DNA from: Lunularia cruciata
Taxonomy: Eukaryota; Streptophyta; Marchantiopsida; Lunulariales; Lunulariaceae
Reading direction: 5' to 3'
DNA: 64,000 nucleotides
Assembly (NCBI GenBank): GCA_948567375.1
Contig: OX419759.1
Span: 16,646,744 to 16,710,743 of the forward strand
Part shown: positions 44,246 to 55,496 of the stretch, piece after piece
How the letters are laid out: every line of letters begins with the position of its first letter
Position numbering within the stretch: position 1 is the first letter of the stretch
The notes under the pieces: generated by a model
Seen by the model: only the letters and a program-made list of their open reading frames with translations
Database searches by the model: none
What the model was told of the DNA's origin: nothing
Made by a program: the position numbers and the translations under genes

Positions 44246-44416
44246 ATTTCTCTTGCTTTGGGTATTAAATATATTGCTTTATATCCAGAGCAAGAGAAAT
44301 ACTGAAACTTGGTGACAAGTGTATTTATAAATAACTTGTCACCAAGCAAGAGAGATTTATTCTGCAACTCATCGGTGACAAGTGTATGTACAAATAACTT
44401 GTCACCGAGTTTCAGT
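44246..44416. repeat. Cluster of perfect hairpins with compensating changes
   Basis: Hairpin 0: ATTTCTCTTGCT (44246-44257) with AGCAAGAGAAAT (44289-44300). Hairpin 1: CTTGGTGACAAGT (44308-44320) with ACTTGTCACCAAG (44334-44346), loop 13 bases. Hairpin 2: TCGGTGACAAGT (44372-44383) with ACTTGTCACCGA (44397-44408), loop 13 bases. Outer arms ACTGAAAC (44301-44308) and GTTTCAGT (44409-44416) enclose 1 and 2. AGCAAGAGAGAT recurs at 44345-44356. The T-A pair in hairpin 1 is a C-G pair in hairpin 2, so both arms changed together. Confidence 0.85.
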
Positions 44417-46772
44417 AATGTCCTCAATAAGTTAAAGAAAGGTTTAATTTGTATTTTGTGCTTACAAAACGAAAACTATGTAAGAAATTCCATATTTTTC
44501 ATTCTTGCGACATTTCTTAGTTTTATCAATTTATTGAGAGATAAATGGCTTCAAAACTTCAAATTTATACAAAGGAAATAAATATTTTATTATTGACTCG
44601 TTTCTTTACTTAAACTCCGGTGCATTTCACAAAGCTATAATACAATTCATAAATCTTTTAATTTTACAATAGGGGGATATAAGGAAAAAATTTGAATGTC
44701 TAACTAATTGTTACAATATTAGGGTAAGAATTGGATTGAATAACACTACGTGATTTCAAGCATGAAAAAAAAAATTTAATAAAGAAGTGATGTCATGTAA
44801 TATTTTTAAATATTCTAAATATTAAAATTTTATGTGAGAAAACTACCTACAGATAGGAATGTGTTTAAGGTCAATTAATAAAATAAATTGTAGTTTTAAA
44901 ATATTTCCTATATATTTTTATTCCATTGTTATTTTCTCACTTGAAATACGTAAATCTATCATAATGTAATTGAAATTTATGAGTAAATTTCTATTTAAAA
45001 TGAAACTGTAAATATTTATAGACTTTATAAATAACTGATTATAATATAAATCGTTACACTTGCATAATCATTTTGTATTTTTAGATTGGATGATAAAACA
45101 TTTATTTATTTATAAATATAAAACTGGAATTTCATAATCATATCAATTTTTTTATTTTTTCCTTTTACGATTAGACAAGGTAAATGTCTTTGGTCAATTG
45201 TACTGAATTAAGATTTCTCAAGAGTTACTTATCAAGAATATTGATTAGTAAATAAGTTTTTGAGAAAGTAATTGAGAAAACTTGTGGGCAAGTTAAGATA
45301 AGTTGGTAAAAATTTTATCCATGATGTTTTTGACTAGACTAATTGTGCTAGTTGTGTATGTTCCATTATCAATAGCCATATTTAAGGAATGATGATTGAC
45401 CTTTTCGGTAGTGCGTTATTATCTAAAGAAGTGAAAAGGACTCACAAGAGTAATTTACAAGAGCATTTACTTGGAAAAGTATTTTTTATGCATTTATGCC
45501 TACAAGTTGTCTACAACATAGTAGAAAAATTTACAATATATAACAAAGAAAAATAGAAATATTTGGTACCTTTGGGATAATACTTCTAATCAAAAGAAGG
45601 AAAATAATGATGAATAAAGTAGATACACAATTTCCTTTATCTTTATTGCCAAAATTTTGATTAATATTTTTAATTGGAAAATTTAAAATAATTAACCTTC
45701 TGAAAAGTGATTTGAAGACTAAAGCAACGTTAATTGTTTGATATAGAAGTCAAATGACGGTAAAAGCTTCTGAAAATTTAAAGATAGGAATGCATGTTAC
45801 TTAAAAATAACCAAACACAAACAAAGTCTTTTAAATATTAAGGAAGAGATACATCAGCAGTTATAATTTATTTCACGAGTATGTAAATAAATATAATTTT
45901 CAAGTATATAAAACAAATTGGTTTATATTGATACATGTTCTATGTACATTGACACTTTAATTCTAGGTTTAATTTGGTATTTGATAAATCTATCCTTATT
46001 ATAAGATACAAAAGTTTAAATGAGTACTTGAGTCAAAATTATGTTTGATCTCAGTTACATCAGAATTTACTTCACTTAATTCAAGCTATTGAAAGGAAAG
46101 TTTGCTATATACTTCCTTGAATTTAAGGAGCTTGAGACATATATACAAATTTAATTATTGTATTACTTTATTCATTCATAAATGTAATAGGATCATATCA
46201 TATGGAATAAAAGTAGATGTACAATTAGAAAACTCAAAATTTTCATTTGTGTAAGCAAACTTAACCCTGCTAGTTTTTTTTGTGTGATGTAAATTTTTTT
46301 AGGAAAACAAAAATAATAAATTATGAATCTACATCTATTACAAGCGTGTATATTTCCATTTATATGATTTAATCTGTTGAATTTGAAACTAAAATTTTAA
46401 ATTTTCATGAAAAATATATATAATTATAAAAAATATTTTCTCATGTTACATAAATAAATAATATGTAATAGGCATTTCTTCAGATTTTACAATCTATAAC
46501 TAATATATCCTAAATGTATAACTCTTTTCATTTATATGGAAGATTCTTATTTCTACACTATAAAAAACATCTAATATCCTACAATTTTATTATTACGACG
46601 AGTTTTAAACTTAGGTATAATAATATTAGATTAATTTATTATCTACATGACTGGTGTTTATTTCAAATCCGCTATTGTGCCAAAGAATGGAAATATTATA
46701 ATTACTGGCGTGTGTTAATATGTCAGATAATTTATGATGATTGATTTATTAATTTTAATAAATTTATTAGTA

Positions 46773-46774
<2 letters not shown>
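44417..46774. other. Very AT-rich non-coding block
   Basis: Mostly A and T with long runs; all frames are short. No gene, LTR or RNA gene is recognised. It may act as spacer or attachment-type DNA, which cannot be told from sequence. Confidence 0.6.

Positions 46775-46838
<64 letters not shown>
46775..46838. repeat. Compound microsatellite (AT)18(GT)14
   Basis: Uninterrupted AT repeats (46775-46810) pass directly into uninterrupted GT repeats (46811-46838). Long perfect runs of this kind are usually length-variable between individuals. Confidence 0.97.
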
Positions 46839-46840
<2 letters not shown>

Positions 46841-48747
46841 CACATATAATCTATACAATTTTAGAAAAAATATTCTTGTCTAATAGGTCGAGATAAAAAT
46901 TCATATTGATAATTTCTAAAAATATTAACTTCTTTTTTAGAAAAGATCTATGCAAAAGTTTTGCAGTTATTGTAATTTTTCTTAAATTCTAGGGCAAGGC
47001 AAAAGAGAAATATCATATACCTATCTTCCTCTTCATCTAACGGTGTAAGATATATTTGTGCTGTAAATAAGGTTTCAACTACCAAAATTGTTTCAGATAA
47101 TGTCAAATTATATGAAATAAAACACTGACTAAATCATTAGAGCTAAGTAGATATAAACATGCTCATTGGTACATTATAATGCTTCGACTACCGAAAGACG
47201 AAGAAATAGCAACAAACTTCTTCGTCTTTCAAAATGTTCTAGGTATCCAATAGTAATATTTTTCTAAGTTTGACCGTTTAGCTTAATTCAAGCCCATTAT
47301 ACATAGTTTGCTTCAGCAACATGGTTTGTGTGAACTCACTGACAGAGGAAATTCAAGGTAAAGAAGAATACATTTGCCTATCCAGATACATGATATCGCG
47401 CAATAATTTATCAGAAAGTGATTTTCCAGAATTATGACATGAACGACGTGTTGATGCCTTTATGTACTGGATACAGTCGATTATATAGTAGTATGGCACA
47501 ACCAGGCTTCGGAAGTCAAGGCTCGTACAACTGTCTTGATGGGTTGCACAGTAGTAAAGGTAAAGCGCAAATAAAGACCAGAATCTATCAAGGGAAGGTC
47601 CAAGGATTTCCTTAGAGCTTTAGTGTGGGAATTAGAATGGGTTGAAGTCCCCAAATACCAACTACTCTAACCCATCTGTAGCGGATTCCAAACAGTAAGT
47701 GATTTGAAACAAGAACCTTGTGGTCCTAAATATAGCACACATGTGTCGTGTAGTTATCTCCATCATCTACAGTTGGAAATGGGTGTTTCTGAATCACGGA
47801 AATTTGACCTTTTACACCCCACTTGTTACTCTGTCTGGACCAGAACGGGCGAAAATTACACATTCCTGCGTTAACTGAAATTTGAATCCTCGTAATAATC
47901 GTTTCACTTCTTGCTTTCTATGAGATTGGTCAGTTGGGTAGGACTTACTGATATGCCAGATATCGAGTTCATGGGGATAAGCAACAGCGTAATTAGATGT
48001 GTTGGACAAATGCATCAAGCGACTCTACGGTGAGAAATGGAGACTTTCAGTGTAAAGCGATGGTTGAATTAGGAAATTTAGATACACCCTACTGGAATTC
48101 GAATGGATGACTTTGAATAAGTTTAACACACGTGATATGCTGTTGGAGCGACTGGACCGGTTCGTGTTCTTCGAGTGTTTCTGTTCTACTCTTGGCGTTA
48201 TAACTACCCAAAAAGGTTTTAGGAGACGTTAGAACCTTACTTTATCGGGTTAGACGCGAGAGCGAGAGCGAGGTAGACTTATGCTCATGGGAAAATATAA
48301 GCAATCAAATGTTTTTGGATCCTTTTGGATTAGGTGGGTCCGACATTCGAATTTTAGGTGCTGCACGCGTGATTCTCTGGAGATTAAGTAGCAAATAAAT
48401 TAGCAATTTGAAGCTTACTGTATCGCCTCGACGCTAAACATGCTGGAGCTGGACATTCAAGTCGAAGTGAGGACGCTAGGTGGGTTCTGTTGTGTCCCTT
48501 GGTAACACTGCATGACCACTCTGGAGAAGAAAGTTGGTTTGAATCTCCCAATCATATACTTACAGGAATATCGGGAAAACAGTTGTGTTCCTTGCGTAGT
48601 TGTTGATAATAATTGATGTTATCGACCTCTTTTGCTTCGTTCATGGTTATTGGCAGTTGTTTTTTCATCATTGTTTCCAGGTAACTTAGCTTTCCGCGAA
48701 GCATGCTCGATATTTTGGACGTAGACATCGATGCATGTAGTGGAGTG

Positions 48748-48788
48748 GAGTGAAGTGGAGTGAGGTAGGGTGGGTTTCCACTTCACTC
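48748..48788. repeat. 12-bp perfect hairpin in a GGAGTG-rich patch
   Basis: GAGTGAAGTGGA (48748-48759) pairs with TCCACTTCACTC (48777-48788) around a 17-base loop. It is flanked by TGGAGTGGAGTG repeats. Function unknown. Confidence 0.7.
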
Positions 48789-49737
48789 TACTAGATGGGT
48801 GCACTTTTCTCTTCAAAGGAGGCACTAATTGAACGACCAGTAAAAAGCTCGACATGTGTAACATTTTGCTTAGATGCATTGCCATGTTCATATACACACA
48901 TGTAGAGCCATTATGAGCATCGTAATATGAATAAACATAAGGACACATCCATTTGGGAAAAGCACAGCTACAAGGACGTGCGGAAATAGCAAGCCCGAGG
49001 ATCACATTAATAGGAAGGATGAGCACTGTAGAGATTTTGTCCAAGTGCTCATAAAACAGAATTGTCCTGAGATTTCCGGACACCCAAGATAGTGGTGAAG
49101 GAATGTTTTCTTTCCTTATCTTGGAGATTAAAGGATAAGTGTGTGCTTTGGATGCCCAAACTCAGAACACCAACATCAATGTTAGCAACATGATCACATA
49201 CACGGAATCTAACACTCAATTGCTTCAATGATGTACAAGGAACACGGCTAAAGCCCCAAGCTCAAGAACTTCGTGTTTCTGAGAAAAGGAGCGCCAGCTT
49301 TAGCATTTCGGACCGGTCCATGGGTTATTATATTCGCGGAACAAGGCCCACGACTATAGCGCTTCAATTGTATTCCACTGTTTGTTTGATCATTGCGTAA
49401 TTACCGCACGTAAACGGCATCATACGTAGTCGTCACTTCCTAAGCTCACCCGCAAAGTGAGCAGTGAAAGCAATGTTCGTGTGACAACCAAAGATGATGA
49501 AGGCTGTATTCTCCTTTCTGAACTGCTCCACTTGCTGTCTCCAAGACATCCATCGTCCGTTGCAAAACGGTGAAAAAACATCCTCCAATCCTGACATTGT
49601 CTATCCTATGCGCATGCGTAGATGAAAATAGATTAGGTTAATTTAGAAAAACCTGAACCTGTGAGATCCAACGAAGGGCGGCTCGATCAGTAGTAGTCCT
49701 TGACTGCGGTGACGAAAATTCATCATTCAACTTCAGG

Positions 49738-50124
49738 TTGATGATTAACGTGATCAAGCTCGACGGAAGAAGAGCGCTTTTTTGGGCCAGCCTTTTTGAC
49801 TTTGGGACACTCATAGTATCAGGCCTTTACAGTACACTTCTTATGCTCATCGCAAAGAGTGCTGCTGTAGTACTACTGTATGGGACTAAATCATCTGCCC
49901 ACCTTTTAAACTTGTTTTCTCGTGAAAAACCTTTCACTAGACCGATGGGAGAAGTACAAGTACTCATGGAAGTGAACGACACAGGAATTACTTTGACTTT
50001 AATGGAATCTGCGAGATTTATCCCTCAAGCACGGCGAGCTTTCAAGTCCGTCCGGATTCAAGGAAGACAAACTCGTACTGGGGCTTACATCCACCACGTA
50101 AGCCCCGTTCCGGGAACCAAGTAA
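49738..50124 (+). CDS. Hypothetical ORF, 128 codons
   Basis: Starts ATGATGATTAACGTG and ends with TAA. Residues 13-48 (LFWASLFDFGTLIVSG and LLMLIAKSAAVVLLYG) are hydrophobic enough for one or two membrane segments; the C-terminus is basic. I do not recognise it. No splice sites, promoter or homologous motif support it, and chance cannot be excluded. Confidence 0.2.
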   Translation: MMINVIKLDGRRALFWASLFDFGTLIVSGLYSTLLMLIAKSAAVVLLYGTKSSAHLLNLFSREKPFTRPMGEVQVLMEVNDTGITLTLMESARFIPQARRAFKSVRIQGRQTRTGAYIHHVSPVPGTK

Positions 50125-52079
50125 ACACCTCAAAGTTCAAATAATCACGTCAGCCGTGGAAACTACAGCACTAATCTAATGTGGTCCAGGTGACCAACCT
50201 ATTTACAGTCTAGAACGAAGGGTTTCGAGGGGAAGTACTACTCGTGTATTCACATTTTGAAATCCGGTAACATCCATTCATATCTACAGTGCACTCGTTT
50301 CTGAGAGGTTACCACTGGTGTCTGGATCCTGATTATCTGGGCCTAGGCAGGTGTCAACGGGTGTGGACACACTCTTCTAGACAAACAAGAGCTTTAAATG
50401 CTATTGGACAGTACGATGCATTTGGGAATATACACATTCGAGTCAAGAGTGAATTCCAGACAGAGATTGTGAAAATGATGGGTTTTTGAATATGGCAAAG
50501 AAACCTTTCAGATTCAAATGAAAGTCGAAGCGTAGTGTCGTGTATGCATGTGTAACCATTCCTACGCTCGAATTGGTCTGTATATGATTGACATTCTGTT
50601 ATTCGAAAAGTGTAGATGTAATGGATAATAATTCCGGGAGCGCAAAGGAGTGAGTCAGGTTACTTCTAGCAGAATAGTTAAGGTTGAGCGGGCTGTGATA
50701 AGGTTCGCTCGCTAATAACACAAGATTGTGAATGATGTGCCTTAGTCCTTGGAAATTCGGAATTATGAGTTGGATTACGCGGTTCACAGGGTTTACACTT
50801 CTTAGAAATAAATATGAGTTACAACAAGGAGGAGAGCTCATGCATGATGGAGTCTTTCTTCCCACAGGTGAAGATTGGTTTCGGATGTAACTAATACAGG
50901 CAGATAAAACGTTAGGGGGTTTCGAAAACGATAATCTGTGACCTCTTCCACGTTGTTTGAACCTTTAGTCGTTTCTTGCCAAACATGTTTCATACGATGC
51001 TACTACAATATTAATGGGTGATGGCCTACACACAGAAAGTAACCAGTTCACATTCGTAAAAAGTGAACCTCCGAGTGCAATTTGTGATTGAGTTCAAACG
51101 TCTACGGCAAAATGGCGATAGAATTTGAAGACCTGGAGAAAGGATATAATCAAGTCCTGAGGAAATAATCAAGTGCGATTTATCTCTACAAGATAAATCG
51201 ACCAAAACATCACATGCACCAGTTTCACTGTCAAATTTCAACAGCTTCAAGTGCCGGTTCAAAGTCCTTACCTGTGATTCCACACTTAGTGCGGCTTAAC
51301 GAGGAGGCTCTATGTCATTGGCGAGATGTGAAAGGCCACAATACTAACAAATCCCTACGTAACTGGAGGAACGAAATAGCTTTAAATTCCCAAAGCGGGA
51401 ATTAGTTTTCTCTACCTCTACCTGTACAGAGGCACCACCCATATGAGTGTTCGTACAGTTACCCAAACATGAACGGCTGCTCCTTCGTGTCACTCCACAG
51501 TAGATGACGAAGAAGCTCAACTCCGTGAGAAGGTCTGCTACTAACAAGAGCTTTAAGAGTACGGCGAGTTTGAAGGCTTCTGGGGCAAGGAAGTTCGGTG
51601 ACAATATTAATTAAAAACTCCGTTTTGTTGACGCTGAAAGCATCAAATGAACGTCCAGGTGGATATGCTCTGACGAGTATAGGAGCCGGTACGTGGTCCA
51701 TCTCTTTTTTCTCTCTCTCTTCCTAAGAGATTATTCGAAATTGTACCAAAAGGGCGGGTGAACGAGGGACATTCATTCCTTAATTTTCAACATGTGGAAA
51801 AGGCGCGTGATAGTGACGGCAAGCCGTTCAAAATCTAATTTAGTGGAGCCGTTGGATACAGTTGACGGTGGGTTCTAAAAACTATCACCTGCAGTAAGTT
51901 GAAAGCAATCACTTTGTAAAAGTATGGTTCTTGTAGGGGTTTCAGTCTACGACTGATTTACAGTAGTAAAATGAGATGAGATATGAGATTCACGGATTCT
52001 CTTTACTGTCTCTTATTCTCCAGTAGCCAATTGGAGAAAAGACATAGGCATCAATTTCTTAAAAGTTTAGCTGATCGCG

Positions 52080-52215
52080 CGAAGGCGACCGCGTGTGATA
52101 ACAAGCAGGATGGAAGACCTTCAAACCGTACAAGGAAAAGACATCGAAGGTAAAATGGGGCTAAGTTTCAATAGTATCGCGAAATTTGCCCTACAACACC
52201 TAGGATATCTAATCT
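52080..52215 (+). repeat. Dispersed repeat copy D
   Basis: CGAAGGCGACCGCGTGTGATA, then AACAAGCAGGATGGAAGACC, AAACCGTACAAGGAAAAGACA, GGTAAAATGGGGCTAAGTTTC and CAACACCTAGGATA. It contains both halves seen separately in copies B and C, so it is the most complete copy. Confidence 0.75.
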
Positions 52216-52889
52216 AGACTTCATAATCGTGTGGGATGATTCTATAGCTGGAAGGCATCAACCTCTCATTGGTGGGATACACGACAAAGAAGGAAGAACT
52301 TGAAAGATGAGCTTGTGGGCTTGTACAGACGGGTTTTTCGTAGATGTAATGTGCTGTGTAGAAGTAGATGACCGTAGCATATCTGGTTGCATTCATACGG
52401 TCTTGGTCAATGGAATCGATGACTTTGACATCATATTCCATGAAGCTTAGCTGATCTCAAATTCATCATCGTCTGGAAAGACTTATACGGAGAGGTAGAT
52501 CCTATAGCTGGACCGCATCAATGTGTTGATGGATTTGGTGGAGGATTTATACGCTTCCAATCATTTCAATTTCCTGTGAAGATTTGCAGGGTAAATCTAT
52601 GGAAGAGAGAAGGCAAACTTGAGATAAACCCTTTAGTTTACGCAGATGGGGTCGAGATGATCGCAAAGCATTACCGGTAGACTGCGACGGGAGAGATACA
52701 GAAAGTAAATGGAGTCGGGGAGGGTGAGTGCGGTACCTTTTCCCCTCTGACTTCTCCATATGCTGAGATAGCCAGGCTACAGAAGGCTGGAATGAAAATT
52801 TGCCACACACAAGAATTGAGTGCAAGTGAAGAGGATCAACAACCAGAAATAATATTGCAGTGCGTGTTCATATCTCGATTTTGATTGAA
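52216..52889. other. Stretch with a partial internal duplication
   Basis: CTATAGCTGGAAGGCATCAAC (about 52241-52261) and CCTATAGCTGGACCGCATCAA (about 52500-52519), each preceded by TCATAATCGTGTGG / TCATCATCGTCTGG, suggest an old duplication of about 250 bp. No gene is recognised. Confidence 0.5.
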
Positions 52890-53165
52890 GGTCGTTGTTT
52901 TGTAATTTGAGAGGCGTAATAACGGGCAATTTACTTCATAGACTCGAAGACTATCGACAGTGAAGTCCTCAATTTTAGTGGAGTTTGAATATTAAGTTTG
53001 ATCCTCTACATGCAAAGAATCCGATTTGAGACAGGTCGTTGTTATGTAATTTGAGAGGCGTAATAACGGGCAATTTACTTCATAGACTCGAAGACTATCG
53101 GCAATTTTAATGGAGTTTGAATATTAAGTTTGATCCTCTACATGCAAAGCATCCGATTTGAGACA
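52890..53165 (+). repeat. Tandem duplication, 144 bp and 132 bp units
   Basis: Unit 1 (52890-53033) and unit 2 (53034-53165) are nearly identical, both starting GGTCGTTGTT and ending GAGACA. Unit 2 lacks 12 bases and has four or five substitutions. A third start (GGTCTTCGTTACT) follows at 53166 but does not continue. Confidence 0.92.
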
Positions 53166-54089
53166 GGTCTTCGTTACTGGCTAATCCGAATCCGAACCGG
53201 AGCAGTTCATTCATTCATATGGATCAATAAGACCTGACTTACTGCACCTTAGCGAAGAAGATATGCTTCTTGATGGAACTTTGCTGCTCGTTTGTAGAAG
53301 CTCAAATATGTGATGAAACTACGGGTAAGAAATTGTACTGGAGTAAGAATTCTAAGCTTTGTTAACTTTTGAAGAGGTTGGTACAAATTGATAATGACAT
53401 AGTATGTACTGCGTGCCCGCCTGCCTAATCCCTCTACAGTGGGAACTGTAGTTTGTTACGTAAATAAGCCTCGTAGGGAGAGTGAATGTCTGGTTAGCAA
53501 ACACACCTATGAAAAGGCTGAAGGTATGTGTCCTAACCTAGGATGCAAAATTTCGCATAATATTCCCGTAATGATGAAAATCGAGGAGAATCGAATTTAA
53601 ATGAACCCCACCAAGATACTCCCTGATTTATATTTTGGAATTCCACGTACAGTCCGGGGAATTGCATGGTCTTCTCAAGTGAACTTGGTAGAGTAGATAG
53701 AGACTTTGGGTGACTACACCACCAGACATGAAATGAACGAAGTGAATTGATATAATACAGTACAGGACGCAAATAAAGATGGCGGTGCAACCCGAGGAAT
53801 GCTTTGCTTCGATGGGACTCGTGTGAGAAGAGGTTACTGAATTTGTGAAGAGGAAGAGGAAGAAAACATTACAGTGAGTGTAGACTGTAACTCGCTGGCA
53901 ACAATAAAGACTGCTCTGCCCTTTTCAATGTCGCAGTTGGCAAGTAATGTAGTTGCCCTCCCGGGGCCGAGTCCATGACAAAGGGAGATGCTGTACGATG
54001 GAGTATTAGTACTGTAGTACAGTGTCCATCCATGGTGCATGACGCCGTCGTAGTCATCTTTCAGATAGTTCCGACAAACGTCCGGTCCT
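53166..54089. other. Stretch without a recognised gene upstream of the GC-rich block
   Basis: No motif-bearing frame. GACTTACTGCACCTTAG near 53236 resembles the 3' end of dispersed repeat copy B and may be a fragment of that family. Confidence 0.45.
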
Positions 54090-54744
54090 CACGGCTTGCG
54101 AGCAGGAAGGGCGAGCGGGCAGCAGCGACGGTCCGTCCGCCCGGCCGTCGTCGCCGTAGACCTCGCGGGCCGGGCGACCCGGTCATTCCCCACCTGCCTG
54201 TTGGCTGAACTGCGCGCTTGAGGACGACGTCGAGATCGACTAGAGAAGAAAAGAGAAGAGGAGAGATTGAGAGGAGTGTACGGACCCACCATAGCCAGCC
54301 AGCCAGCCAGAGAGAGTAGAGTCTGTGGGCCCCCTGAATTTCGCTTCCTTCTTTCGCCTTCACCAGAGTGATTGCGAAGTTTGAATCTTATTGTTAGTGG
54401 AAGGCACAGCGTCGTCGATGGCCTGATGGAGCAGTGGTAGTTCTCTGCATCCATCGATCTGTTCTCTCCTCTCGAGAGAGTTGTAAAGAGATGTGTTTTC
54501 GGTCCGTTGTCACTTTCGCACGAGCACGGAGGGAGCGGGAGTGGAAGGGGAAGGAGAAGGAATTGAGAGAGAGAAGACGCGGTGGGGTGTAGAAGTCCGG
54601 CCCAGTAGAGCGAAGGCTGCAATTATATCAGCAGCAGCTCGAGGTCCATGCATTGAAATCTCCAAAACACAATAACGGGCGGTATCTGTCGCTTGCTCGT
54701 CGATTTTATCCTTATCGTGGCAGCCATAGTGCTTCCTGCCGCAC

Positions 54745-54785
<41 letters not shown>

Positions 54786-55496
54786 GCCTTGCTCTGCTTT
54801 GTTTTCCTTGTCGCGGCTCGAATCATTCATTCATTCATCTCGTGTTATATCCACTAGCAGGGTAGTGGAAAGCCGGATGTGCGTTGTTCGTGAGCAACAC
54901 AAGACATCAGATACTTGTAACGGATAGCTATAGTCGAGGTTTAGCTCTCTAGATTGAGGTTCAGCGAAGCTTACACACCTCCAAGGAGGCATCGACTGTC
55001 AGGGAGAGGGGCCCCTTGTTTTTTCGTTGAAAGACGAGTATATGATAGCGTGCCTGTCAAGACCGCGGACTGTTTGATCTCTTCAGCGCGGAGACCTGCC
55101 CGAGTGCCACAGCTGCTGGAGCTCCGCATCTTCTGTGGACACCTGTAGGCACAAAATCATGTGGGTCGACGGTCACGCGAAAGTTTCATCTGTTCTGCCT
55201 TCTTTTGATATAGGACTCTGGCGGTGACACTTTCTCCATGTGTGGAGGCCAATGTGGTGACGGTAAGGTGTACTAGTTCGAGAGAGCGCAGAGGTCAGTT
55301 TCATAGAGTCCGCGTACTCAAGGGAAGCGCGGTGGAGGACGTTTGGGACCGGAATCTACGCGTAGAATGGCTGGTTATGGAAGCACCGAGCGTTTAGCTG
55401 ATGGTTGACCGATCGAACGTGTAGTCTGGCGTTTTGAAGCAATAGGGACTAGCTCTAGATTCAAGATTTTGCCTGTTTTCTATCCCTGTTCCCGAT
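54090..55496 (+). promoter_or_regulatory. Promoter and 5' leader region of the TRM-like gene
   Basis: GC and CpG rise sharply at 54090-54240 (GCCCGGCCGTCGTCGCCG, CGCGGGCCGGGCGACCCGG). A (CCAG)n run at 54291-54312 and a (GA)16 tract at 54748-54780 follow. GA/CT tracts and CpG-rich leaders are frequent around plant transcription starts. Which base is the start is not visible; no convincing TATA box stands out. Open frames here on both strands (up to 177 codons, minus) follow from the composition and carry no motif. Confidence 0.5.

Larger units (their letters stand above)
46839..52079. other. Stretch without a recognised gene
   Basis: AT-rich until about 47.3 kb, then balanced. Frames such as 48619-49083 (minus, 154 codons) and 49738-50124 (plus, 128 codons) are open but carry no known motif. 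The latter has a hydrophobic stretch at residues 13-48. A 12-bp hairpin lies at 48748-48788 within GGAGTG repeats. A GCGAGAGCGAGAGCGAGG run lies near 48256. Confidence 0.5.

Noticed and set aside
48619-49083. 154-codon ORF on the minus strand
   Set aside because: No recognised domain, irregular composition, and it includes the hairpin-forming GGAGTG repeat patch.
54089-54622. 177-codon minus-strand ORF upstream of the TRM-like gene
   Set aside because: Low-complexity translation of the GC-rich and GA-rich leader (Leu/Pro/Ser/Arg runs); no motif.
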